NCBI RefSeq assembly: GCF_001590965.1 | Contig: NZ_BCTW01000001.1 | Span: forward strand, 1 to 64,000 | Origin: Novosphingobium lentum NBRC 107847 | GTDB taxonomy: Bacteria > Pseudomonadota > Alphaproteobacteria > Sphingomonadales > Sphingomonadaceae | Reading direction: 5' to 3' | DNA: 64,000 bases | Shown here: positions 32,349 to 39,305 of the stretch, one piece after another | Layout of the letters: each line of letters starts with the position of its first letter | Numbering within the stretch: the first letter of the stretch is position 1 | Translations under genes and position numbers: made by a program | The notes under the pieces: model-generated | Told to the model about the DNA's origin: nothing | The model's database searches: none | The model's input: only the letters and a program-made list of their open reading frames with translations

Positions 32349-33638
32349 TCAGACATCCCATTCGACGGGAATGGTATCGGCGCCGCGCAAGTTCAGGCCG
32401 CGCACGAACGCGGGCGCCGATCCGGCCGCAGGGCGCAGGTTCGGCAGATCGAGCAGGGCATCGAGCGCGATCTCCAGCTCGGCCAGCGCCAGGTGCATGC
32501 CCATGCAGATGTGCGGGCCGAACCCGAAGCTGAGCAGTGGGCGCATCGGGCGCTGGATCCACAGCTCGTCGGGGCGCTCGTACGTTTCGGGATCGCGGTT
32601 GGCCGACGCGATCGAGAGCGAGACGGCAGTGCCTTCGGGGATCGTCACCCCGCCGACGACCATGTCCCGGGCGGCGATGCGGGCGAGTGCCGCCGCGGTC
32701 GGATCGCGGCGCATGGTCTCGTTGATCGCCCTGGGGATCAAGCTGCGGTCCTGCCGGATTTGCTCCATGACGTCGGGCCGTTCCAGCAACTGCACCATCA
32801 TGTTGCCGAACGCGCGCGTGGTGGTTTCGCCCGCCGCCAGCAGCAGCATGCGCACGAACGCGGTGATGTCGTTGTCGTCGAAGCGTTTGCCGTCGATATC
32901 GACGCGCATCATGTAGCCGATGACATCGTCGCCGTCGGTTCCGGCAGCACGCCGCGCGGCCACGATCGGCAGGATGGTCTGGTGCATCTCGATCCCGGCC
33001 GCGATCGAGGCCGGCCCGGTAACCTTGGCCACTTCGGGATCGAACTGCGGACCGGCCAGCACCCGCAGCGCCAGGCCAGCGAGCTTCTGCACCACCCGCG
33101 CATCGTCGGGAAAGCCCAGATAGGCATAGGCGACGCGCAGCGGGAACGGCAGGGCAAAGTCGCGCATCAGGTCGGTCTTGCCCAGCGGACGCATCGCGGC
33201 GACGTATTCGTCGCGGATGATCGGCGCGATCAGCGTGTCCATCTGCTTGCGCACTTCAGAGCGCAGGAACGGCCGCGAAATCAGGTCGCGGTATGTGTCA
33301 TGCACGTCGCCGTCCATGCCGGTGAACAGCATGTTGTCGACCGCCGCGCCAAACCCTTCGGCCAGAAGATAGCTCTTCCAGTTGACCGGGTCCTTCAGAA
33401 CCGCGTGAACGTCCTTGTAGCGGAACAGCGACACGATCGGCCGGCCCGAACGCATGAAATCCGCCTGGCTGGGGACTTCGTATTCGGCCAGCACATCGCC
33501 CTGCATGACGGGGCACGCGCTGCGCTTCTGTTCGAGCATCGGATACGGATTGGCGGGGCAGCGACCGGTGTAGGTGTCGCTGACCAGGCGGTAATCGCCC
33601 AGCATCTTGTCGAGCGGATCGATCTGATCGACTCCCAT
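32349..33638 (-). CDS. Cytochrome P450
   Basis: The 429-residue P450 is of a different subgroup from the other two. The I-helix has the standard 'LLLAAGETTTR' (265-275), the ExxR motif is E-T-M-R at 307-310, and the heme loop is FGFGPHICMG with Cys378. The acid-alcohol pair E-T of the I-helix is the normal proton relay. The two paralogues have D-T in its place. It should use the ferredoxin encoded downstream. It follows the Rieske dioxygenase genes by 103 bases, with a hairpin in the gap. Confidence 0.93.
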   Translation of the reverse strand: MGVDQIDPLDKMLGDYRLVSDTYTGRCPANPYPMLEQKRSACPVMQGDVLAEYEVPSQADFMRSGRPIVSLFRYKDVHAVLKDPVNWKSYLLAEGFGAAVDNMLFTGMDGDVHDTYRDLISRPFLRSEVRKQMDTLIAPIIRDEYVAAMRPLGKTDLMRDFALPFPLRVAYAYLGFPDDARVVQKLAGLALRVLAGPQFDPEVAKVTGPASIAAGIEMHQTILPIVAARRAAGTDGDDVIGYMMRVDIDGKRFDDNDITAFVRMLLLAAGETTTRAFGNMMVQLLERPDVMEQIRQDRSLIPRAINETMRRDPTAAALARIAARDMVVGGVTIPEGTAVSLSIASANRDPETYERPDELWIQRPMRPLLSFGFGPHICMGMHLALAELEIALDALLDLPNLRPAAGSAPAFVRGLNLRGADTIPVEWDV

Positions 33639-33675
33639 GGCGAAACTCCCGTGGCAGGGTTGGGTAAGGCGGCGT

Positions 33676-33722
33676 GGCGCGAAGACCGCAGCAGGGCATT
33701 GTCCCGGCCGCCGCTTCGCGCC
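33676..33722. other. Intra-operon inverted repeat
   Basis: GGCGCGAAG (33676-33684) and CTTCGCGCC (33714-33722) are perfect inverted copies with a 29-base GC-rich loop. They lie between the Rieske beta-subunit gene and the P450 gene. The structure could slow or stop part of the transcripts and so set the ratio of dioxygenase to P450. No T-run follows. Confidence 0.4.
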
Positions 33723-33741
33723 GCACGTGTTCGATTTCAGA

Positions 33742-34305
33742 TCACAGGAAGATCGCCAGGTTGGGCATGCCCAGCACGACCTGATCGATCAGCACGATAC
33801 GATGCGCGAGCAGATAGCGTTCGCCGTTCCACCGCAGGCGATCGTTGCGCTCGGCGCTCAGCTGCTTGTAATCGCGCGCGTCGGCGCGGTTGCGGGTCAG
33901 CAGCAGATAGCTCGACACCTTGTATTCGCCGGGAATATCGGTTTCCCACACGGATACGTTGGTTACGAAGCGGCGCACGCGCGATGCCGGGTCTTCCGCC
34001 CATGCGCTCTTGGTCCCGGTCAGGCGCTGCACGCGCGCGGTCATCGAGCCGTAGTCGTCGTCCATGTGGCCGACATCGCTGAATTCGGTGTCGAAGCCCT
34101 GCACCCGCCGGGTCAGGCGGACCGGCACCTTGTAGATCAGGTCCTCGGCCAGATACGTCTGCCATTCGTCGAGCTGGCGGTGATCGAGCAGGCGCGCCTC
34201 GCGGATCATCCAGGTCATGATCTGGTTGTAGACGGGCGAGCCGTAGGTGACTTCGGTCAGCGTGCTGCTGGTGGTCGCAGGCTTCATTTCGGTTGAAATG
34301 GACAT
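33742..34305 (-). CDS. Aromatic-ring-hydroxylating dioxygenase beta subunit
   Basis: The 187-residue protein has the NTF2-like beta-subunit fold of Rieske dioxygenases: 'YNQIMTWMIREARLLDHRQLDEWQTYLAEDLIYKVPVRLTR' at the start, then 'ASRVRRFVTNVSVWET' and 'VSSYLLLTRNRADARDYKQLSAERNDRLR' as the central strands. It contributes to the structure of the alpha3beta3 oxygenase and does not bind metal. It lies 42 bases downstream of the alpha-subunit gene. Ferredoxin and reductase genes dedicated to this oxygenase are not adjacent; the putidaredoxin-type ferredoxin is six genes into the same transcript. Confidence 0.9.
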   Translation of the reverse strand: MSISTEMKPATTSSTLTEVTYGSPVYNQIMTWMIREARLLDHRQLDEWQTYLAEDLIYKVPVRLTRRVQGFDTEFSDVGHMDDDYGSMTARVQRLTGTKSAWAEDPASRVRRFVTNVSVWETDIPGEYKVSSYLLLTRNRADARDYKQLSAERNDRLRWNGERYLLAHRIVLIDQVVLGMPNLAIFL

Positions 34306-34347
34306 GGTTCAATCCTCTGAAATTGCGGGCAGGTTCAGGCCTTAGGT

Positions 34348-35733
34348 TCAGGCCTTGCTGGTCATCAGCTCGTGATAGGCCAGCCACCAGTTCCACTGCG
34401 CGTCGTCCTTGCTGAACCCGGAATAGACCCGCGCCTTGTTCGGCCAGTCGGCCGGGCGGTTCTCGCCGAGGATGGCCTGGTACTTGAGCGTTTCGGTGCG
34501 GCCCATGAACCCGCGCGAGGCTTCGGACATGTGCGGCCAGGTGTCGCTGTCGTCCTGTTCGATGATGCCCGACGTGCCGGTGAGCTGCGCAGCGGCGGCG
34601 CGCATCATGTGCTTGACCTCGGGGCTGGCGTCCTTTTCCGTGAAGAAATAGGTCACCCACTCGAACTTATCGACGCCCTTGGGGTTGATCGAGTGCAGCA
34701 CCAGTGCGGAACCCAGCGTGCCGTCGCGCAGCGGAGCGTAGACGAACAGGATGTTCACGTTGGGGAACATGCCGCCCACGACCGGCGGCGCCTTGGCGAA
34801 CACGTGCAGCTGCTCGGCGGTGAGGTTCCGGCGCACTTGCGGCAGGAGTTCCCTGGTGATGCCCGGCGGCGGCATCATCTCCAGGCGTTCGTCGTCGGTC
34901 ATGCCCGGATGGGTCTTGCCCGCCATCATCGCCCAGCTGGTGTCCGCCGGGATGCAGCGCAGCGAGTGGCCGTTGCCCGACACGTTCACGCCATACATCG
35001 CGGGCGCGCTTTCGTGCTCGGTGTTTTCCTCGCCCGCCATCGCCCCGCCTTCGAGCAGCGAGCCATGCAGGGTGAGCGTGTGAAAGCCGTCGCACGCCGA
35101 TTGCTCGCCCGCGGTCTTCCAGTTGGCATCGATCGTCAGGCGCTGCGGCGGGCCCAGCACTTCCAGCCCGTTGTCGGTGCGGCAGAACAGCATTTCATAG
35201 TAGAACTTCATCTCGCCGAGCCAGTCGTCGAGCGACGGACCATCGTGGTTGAACGTGGCGAACACCAGGCCGCCGAGCGTCGCGACGCGCGCCTGCTTCA
35301 GGCCGAGCTGTTCCTTCGACTTGATCTCGCCATGCATCTTTTCCTTTTCGATCGGCGCGCCGATGAAGCTGCCATCGGGGCGGAACGCCCAGCCATGGTA
35401 GATGCACTTGTGCACGCGGGTGTTGCCCGAATCCGCGATGCAGACATGCATGGCGCGGTGCGGGCAGACGTTGAGCGAGACATGCACCTGGTTGTCGGCC
35501 GCGCGGGCGACGATCACCTGATCCTCGCCCATCAGGCGAACGACATAATCGCCGACCTTGGGGATTTCGCTGTCGTGGCCGAGCAGCAGCCAGGCCTTGG
35601 CGAAAATCCGCTCCATCTCCAGCTCGTACAGATCGGGATCGTAGAGTGCGGCGACGGAAACCTCGCGGTTTTCCAGATCCATCAGGTGGGAAACGGGATC
35701 GTCCTGAAACTTGCTGAGATGGTCGATGCGCAT
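34348..35733 (-). CDS. Rieske dioxygenase alpha (catalytic) subunit
   Basis: The 461-residue protein has the Rieske [2Fe-2S] ligands C-P-H (Cys90, His92) and C-x2-H (Cys110, His113). The mononuclear-iron segment 'CDGFHTLTLH' carries the bridging Asp215 and ligands His218 and His223. Family members usually show N/D-x-Y-H-x4-H there, so Phe217 replaces the common Tyr. It should add O2 to an aromatic or alicyclic ring, giving a cis-diol or a monohydroxylated product. The start at 35733 has AAGGACA before it. It is the first large gene of the P450/ferredoxin/globin operon. Confidence 0.92.
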   Translation of the reverse strand: MRIDHLSKFQDDPVSHLMDLENREVSVAALYDPDLYELEMERIFAKAWLLLGHDSEIPKVGDYVVRLMGEDQVIVARAADNQVHVSLNVCPHRAMHVCIADSGNTRVHKCIYHGWAFRPDGSFIGAPIEKEKMHGEIKSKEQLGLKQARVATLGGLVFATFNHDGPSLDDWLGEMKFYYEMLFCRTDNGLEVLGPPQRLTIDANWKTAGEQSACDGFHTLTLHGSLLEGGAMAGEENTEHESAPAMYGVNVSGNGHSLRCIPADTSWAMMAGKTHPGMTDDERLEMMPPPGITRELLPQVRRNLTAEQLHVFAKAPPVVGGMFPNVNILFVYAPLRDGTLGSALVLHSINPKGVDKFEWVTYFFTEKDASPEVKHMMRAAAAQLTGTSGIIEQDDSDTWPHMSEASRGFMGRTETLKYQAILGENRPADWPNKARVYSGFSKDDAQWNWWLAYHELMTSKA

Positions 35734-35770
35734 GCGAACTGTCCTTTCCGATGGGGCGGAGTGCTGTGAT

Positions 35771-35911
35771 TCAGATGAAGTCCGGGATGGGTGCGTCGGG
35801 CGCGCTGCGCCGGGGCGTGCCTGTGCGGGCGGCCGCGCTCGATCCGGCGCGCGGCCGACGATCCCTGCGCAACTCCGGCGGGCCAGTACCAATAAGACAC
35901 CGTTTGTTCAT
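35771..35911 (-). CDS. Small basic ORF (46 codons), possible leader of the Rieske operon
   Basis: The frame starts MNKRCLIGTGPPELRR and ends DAPIPDFI. It has a good ribosome binding site (GAGAGGAC, five bases or so before the ATG) and ends 37 bases before the Rieske alpha ATG. The protein is Arg-rich with no recognisable domain. It is the only candidate gene in the otherwise empty stretch 35734-36067, which also holds the FNR-like box. Its start has the same distance to the box as the extradiol dioxygenase start has to its box. It could be a real small protein, a translated leader, or chance. Confidence 0.35.
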   Translation of the reverse strand: MNKRCLIGTGPPELRRDRRPRAGSSAAARTGTPRRSAPDAPIPDFI

Positions 35912-35943
35912 TTTGTCCTCTCGATGAGGATCAAGCCCTAAAA

Positions 35944-35972
35944 CGGCGATTCCAACTTTGACGCAGGTCAAG
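35944..35972 (-). promoter_or_regulatory. FNR/FixK-like box with downstream CGCCGT (copy 2)
   Basis: On the minus strand TTGACCTGCGTCAA (35972 down to 35959) is followed 17 bases after TTGACC by CGCCGT (35949-35944), exactly as at 29443-29471. The flanks extend the palindrome to CCAACTT...AAGTTGG, with one bulged T. The box centre is about 55 bases upstream of the 46-codon ORF and about 230 bases upstream of the Rieske alpha ATG. It is the only clear regulatory signal before the Rieske/P450 operon. Confidence 0.55.
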
Positions 35973-36067
35973 TTGGCGCGGCTACCCGAAAAGATTGTTG
36001 CAGGCGCACCGGGCGATGAAGGGATTTCGCGACAACGCGGCCAGCCGTCCGCGTGCTGCAGGCGGCG

Positions 36068-36301
36068 CTATTTCGGCGTCGCGCGCCGTTCCGCCAGCCA
36101 GCCGCGCACGAGCAGCCCGGGCATGCGCAGCTTCACCCGCCACGGAAACAGCTTGAACGCGCCCCACATGTCGGCCGGAGCGACATAGATCGTGGTCGCC
36201 ATCGCGCCCATCATTTTGCCCTTGATCACCAGTCGCTCGCCGTCGAGGTCGATGGATTTCACGTCCATCATCTCCACGCCTTCCTTGCTGTAGAGTTTCA
36301 T
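36068..36301 (-). CDS. Small conserved-type hypothetical protein (77 residues)
   Basis: The protein starts MKLYSKEGVEMMDVKSIDLD and contains 'LVIKGKMMGAMATTIYVAPADMWGAF'. It ends with a basic segment, 'WRVKLRMPGLLVRGWLAERR'. Codon use and the ribosome binding site (GAAGGG) support a real gene, although it is hidden in a longer open frame on the same strand. I do not know its function. It is divergent from the SDR gene at 36434, and an operator palindrome lies midway (60 and 58 bases from the two starts). It therefore belongs to the same regulon as the catabolic operons. Confidence 0.65.
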   Translation of the reverse strand: MKLYSKEGVEMMDVKSIDLDGERLVIKGKMMGAMATTIYVAPADMWGAFKLFPWRVKLRMPGLLVRGWLAERRATPK

Positions 36302-36360
36302 CCGCACACCCTTCCCCAAACCGAGCCCGAGGTTTTTGCCCGACGTCGATTGCGCCCGAC

Positions 36361-36376
36361 CCTCCCGATAGGCAGG
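36361..36376. promoter_or_regulatory. CCTNYC-N4-GRNAGG operator (site 6)
   Basis: CCTCCC-GATA-GGCAGG is placed symmetrically between the small protein gene (start 36301) and the SDR gene (start 36434). TTGCGC lies eight bases before it on the plus strand. Confidence 0.7.
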
Positions 36377-36433
36377 CGTTTGCGCACCGCCCAGCCAGCT
36401 AGACAGCACCGCATGTCGGGAAAGGACAGGACG

Positions 36434-37213
36434 ATGCTGGATTTTGCAAAATTGTTCGGGCTGGACGGGCGCGTGGCGATCGTGACCGGCGCGGCGCAGG
36501 GCATGGGCGAAGGGATCGCCCGCTATCTTGCCGGCGCGGGCGCCGCCGTGGCGCTGGCCGACATCCAGCAGGACGCGGTCGAACAGGTAGCGGCGGGGAT
36601 CGTGGCGGCGGGGGGCAGCGCGCGGGCCTATCGCGTCGACATGGCGCAGGAGGACCAGATCGTCGCGTTGGTGGACGGCGCGCGCGCCGATTTCGGCCGG
36701 CTGGACATCGTCGTGAACTGCGCAGGCCTGCAGCACCGCAATTTCCTCGAGGATACGACCAGCGCGTTCTGGGATACGATGATGGACGTCAACTTGCGCG
36801 GCCCGTTCATCGCCACGCGCGAAGCCGTGCGGGTGATGCGCGCCGACGCGACCAGAGGACGGATCATCAACATCGCCTCCAACAGCGCGTTCCACGCCAC
36901 CGCGCCCAGCCTGCTGGCCTATGCGACGTCGAAGGCGGGCGTGGCCGGCATGACGCGGTCGGTGGCGATGGAAGTGGCCGGAGACGGCATCAACGTGAAC
37001 GCGGTGTGCCCCGGCAACACCGCCACGCCGGGCCAGATGACCTCGACCGGCCCGTCGTTTCCGCCTGAACAGATCGCCAAGTTCATGCCGCCGATCGGCC
37101 GGGTCGGCCACCCCGACGATATCGCCGCCGCCGTGCTCTATTTCGCGTCCGATGCGGCATCGTACATCACCGGTCAGACGCTCGTCGTCGATGGCGGCCA
37201 GTTGTCGTGCTGA
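36434..37213 (+). CDS. SDR-family oxidoreductase
   Basis: The 259-residue classical SDR has TGAAQGMG at residues 17-24, 'NCAGLQ', 'NIASNSAF' and active-site Y-A-T-S-K, and ends 'ITGQTLVVDGGQLSC'. It resembles 3-oxoacyl-ACP-reductase-type and hydroxysteroid-dehydrogenase-type SDRs and should interconvert a hydroxyl and a keto group with NAD(P). AAAGGACAGG precedes ATG 36434; the open frame extends further but without a ribosome binding site. The phosphatase gene follows after 43 bases. Confidence 0.88.
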   Translation: MLDFAKLFGLDGRVAIVTGAAQGMGEGIARYLAGAGAAVALADIQQDAVEQVAAGIVAAGGSARAYRVDMAQEDQIVALVDGARADFGRLDIVVNCAGLQHRNFLEDTTSAFWDTMMDVNLRGPFIATREAVRVMRADATRGRIINIASNSAFHATAPSLLAYATSKAGVAGMTRSVAMEVAGDGINVNAVCPGNTATPGQMTSTGPSFPPEQIAKFMPPIGRVGHPDDIAAAVLYFASDAASYITGQTLVVDGGQLSC

Positions 37214-37256
37214 CGTTCGCCCGCCATTGCTTCATTCAAATCCACAGGTACTTGCG

Positions 37257-38021
37257 ATGACCGAAGCCCTCTCCAAGCTCAATTTCCGCGATATCGGCGG
37301 CTTGCCGACGCAGCACGGCGGCATCGTCCGACCGGGCGTGATCTACCGTTCCGAAGGCCCCGCCAGCTTCGAGCCGGTCCACCGCGAGGAACTGGCCGCG
37401 CTGAACATCAGGCTGGTCTGCGACTTGCGCTCCGAAGGCGAGCGCGACAAGGACCCCAACGACTGGGCCGACGCCGCGCGCCTGCTCAACCTCGACGTGA
37501 CCGCCGATTTGCGCGTGCAGACCAACAGCGGCTGGCAGGCGCTGCGGCACGATCAGTCGCCCGAAGCGGTGTGGGGTGCGCTGGTCGGCAACTATGCCGC
37601 GATTCCCGCCGCACTGCGCCCGCATCTGCGGCATCTGGTCGAATCGATCGTCGCCGGCGAAACGCCGGTGCTGGTCCATTGCACCGCCGGCAAGGATCGG
37701 ACCGGCGTGATGATCGCGCTGTTGCTGCGCGCCGTTGGCGTGCCCGACGACGTGGTGATCGCCGACTATGAACGGTCGGACGTGTTCGCCAAAAACCTGC
37801 GGCTGCGCGGCGGGATCGAGGAACAGTTCCAGCAAGCCTTCGGCTTCGTCCCCAGCCAGGACCTGATCGATGCGATGATCGGCGTCGATGTCGAACTGCT
37901 CAATGCGGCGTTCGCGGCGATGACCGCCGAATACGGCAGCTTCGAAGGCTATTTCGCGGCGGCGGGCATCGACGCCGCGCTGCTCGCCCGCTTGCGCGAA
38001 ACCATGGTCGCCCGCGTTTGA
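37257..38021 (+). CDS. Tyrosine-specific/dual-specificity phosphatase-like protein
   Basis: The 254-residue protein has the P-loop C-T-A-G-K-D-R (Cys142 to Arg148) in 'VLVHCTAGKDRTGVMIALLL', and the N-terminal 'NFRDIGGLPTQHGGIVRPGVIYRSEG' typical of the Y_phosphatase3 group. It should remove phosphate from a protein or a small molecule via a cysteinyl-phosphate. Because two kinase-fold genes (21240, 56036) lie in the same cluster, a small-molecule phosphate substrate is possible (inference). It is cotranscribed with the SDR gene upstream. Confidence 0.85.
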   Translation: MTEALSKLNFRDIGGLPTQHGGIVRPGVIYRSEGPASFEPVHREELAALNIRLVCDLRSEGERDKDPNDWADAARLLNLDVTADLRVQTNSGWQALRHDQSPEAVWGALVGNYAAIPAALRPHLRHLVESIVAGETPVLVHCTAGKDRTGVMIALLLRAVGVPDDVVIADYERSDVFAKNLRLRGGIEEQFQQAFGFVPSQDLIDAMIGVDVELLNAAFAAMTAEYGSFEGYFAAAGIDAALLARLRETMVARV

Positions 38022-38056
38022 CCAACGCGGGGTAGGCGCGAATTGCGCCTCGACCG

Positions 38057-39166
38057 TTACGCCGCTGCCTCGCCCCAACGCGCCAGCGCGGCTGCGATGG
38101 TCAGCGTCTCGGGCTCGGTGATCGCGCAGGCCGTGTCCGAGAACCGGGGTGCCGGGGCAGGCTGGGCGATCGCGCCGCGCGTCACGAAGCTGGCGCGTTC
38201 GACGTTGTGCGGATGGACCGGAGCCTCGGCCATCGACAGCACGGGCGTGACGCACGCATCGGTCTGGGCAAACAGCGCCGCCCATTCGTCGCGCGGCCGG
38301 GTGGCGAAACAGGCGCTGAAATCTGCGGCCATGCGCGGCCAGTCGGCGCGGTCGTCCTGCCGGTAGCCGCAATCGTCCAGTCCCAGGCCCTCGATCATCT
38401 GCGCGAAGAACTGCGGCTCGAGGCAGCCGACCGCCACATCGCGCCCGTCGGCACAGCGATAGCAGCGATAGAACGGCGCCCCCCCGTCGAGCAGGTTCGA
38501 TGCGGGCGCATCGGCCCACAGCCCCTTGGGTTCCCACGCATAGAACAGGCTCATCAGCGACGGCACGCCGTCGGTGATGCAGGCATCCACGACCTGGCCC
38601 TTGCCCGTCGCCCGGGCCGAGAGGATCGCTGCCAGCAGGCCGGCGATCAGGAACATCGCCCCGCCGCCATAATCGCCCACCAGGTTGAGCGGCACCGGCG
38701 GTGGTCCGGCCCCGTCGCCCATCGCGTGCAGCGCGCCCGTGATCGACAGGTAGTTGATGTCGTGCCCGGCGCGCAGCGCCAGCGGCCCGGTCTGCCCCCA
38801 GCCGGTCATGCGACCGAATACGAGCGCGGGATTGCGCGCAAGGCAGGCATCCGGGCCAAGTCCCAGTCGTTCCATCACCCCGGGGCGATAGCCTTCGATC
38901 AGCGCATCGGCCTGTGCGATCAGCGTCAGCAGCTGTTCGCGGTCTTCGGTATGTTTCAGGTTCAGGTAGGTGACCGCACGGCTGCGATGCAGGATATCGC
39001 CGCCGACATCGTCCCACGCGCCGACCCCCGCGCTGGGCGGGCGGGCGACCCGCACGATCTCTGCCCCCATGTCCGCCAGCAGCATCGCCGCGAGCGGAAC
39101 CGGGCCGATGGCATCGATCTCGACAATGCGAACGCCGGCAAGCGGCCCGGTCGATCCTTCGCTCAC
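38057..39166 (-). CDS. Alpha-methylacyl-CoA racemase (CaiB/BaiF family)
   Basis: The 369-residue protein matches alpha-methylacyl-CoA racemase (MCR/AMACR). 'AGHDINYLSITGALHAMG' carries His135, 'LVGDYGGGAM' Asp165 and 'CLEPQFF' Glu250. These equal the mycobacterial MCR catalytic residues His126, Asp156 and Glu241 with a constant shift of nine. It should epimerise a 2-methylacyl-CoA between R and S, needed when a branched isoprenoid side chain enters beta-oxidation. The start is GTG (39164-39166) without a clear ribosome binding site. A six-codon frame starting ATG in front of it ends on the GTG. Confidence 0.85.
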   Translation of the reverse strand: MSEGSTGPLAGVRIVEIDAIGPVPLAAMLLADMGAEIVRVARPPSAGVGAWDDVGGDILHRSRAVTYLNLKHTEDREQLLTLIAQADALIEGYRPGVMERLGLGPDACLARNPALVFGRMTGWGQTGPLALRAGHDINYLSITGALHAMGDGAGPPPVPLNLVGDYGGGAMFLIAGLLAAILSARATGKGQVVDACITDGVPSLMSLFYAWEPKGLWADAPASNLLDGGAPFYRCYRCADGRDVAVGCLEPQFFAQMIEGLGLDDCGYRQDDRADWPRMAADFSACFATRPRDEWAALFAQTDACVTPVLSMAEAPVHPHNVERASFVTRGAIAQPAPAPRFSDTACAITEPETLTIAAALARWGEAAA

Positions 39167-39237
39167 AGGATTACGCCGATCATGGCGCGCCTGGTGACGA
39201 CTTTGCCTTGTGCCATTTCAACCCCGTGTGATGGAGG

Positions 39238-39288
39238 GCGCGACCCTGCGCCTGCCCACTCTCGCAAGCAGGTGGCGGGGTGTCGCGC
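39238..39288. terminator. Possible terminator hairpin downstream of the LuxR gene
   Basis: GCGCGAC (39238-39244) pairs with GTCGCGC (39282-39288), and inside it CCTGC pairs with GCAGG. The structure starts directly behind the stop codon of the LuxR-type gene on the minus strand and in front of the racemase gene. Confidence 0.45.
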
Positions 39289-39289
39289 G

Positions 39290-39305
39290 CCTATCTCACG
39301 TCAGG
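39290..39305. promoter_or_regulatory. CCTNYC-N4-GRNAGG operator, one mismatch
   Basis: CCTATC-TCAC-GTCAGG has T instead of a purine in the right half, exactly as the copy at 10708. It overlaps the last codons of the LuxR gene and lies 124 bases upstream of the racemase start, further than most copies. It is therefore the least certain member. Confidence 0.4.

Noticed and set aside
36068..37111. A 347-codon minus-strand protein
   Set aside because: Most of it is antisense to the SDR gene at 36434. Only the last 77 codons, with their own ribosome binding site, look real and are annotated.
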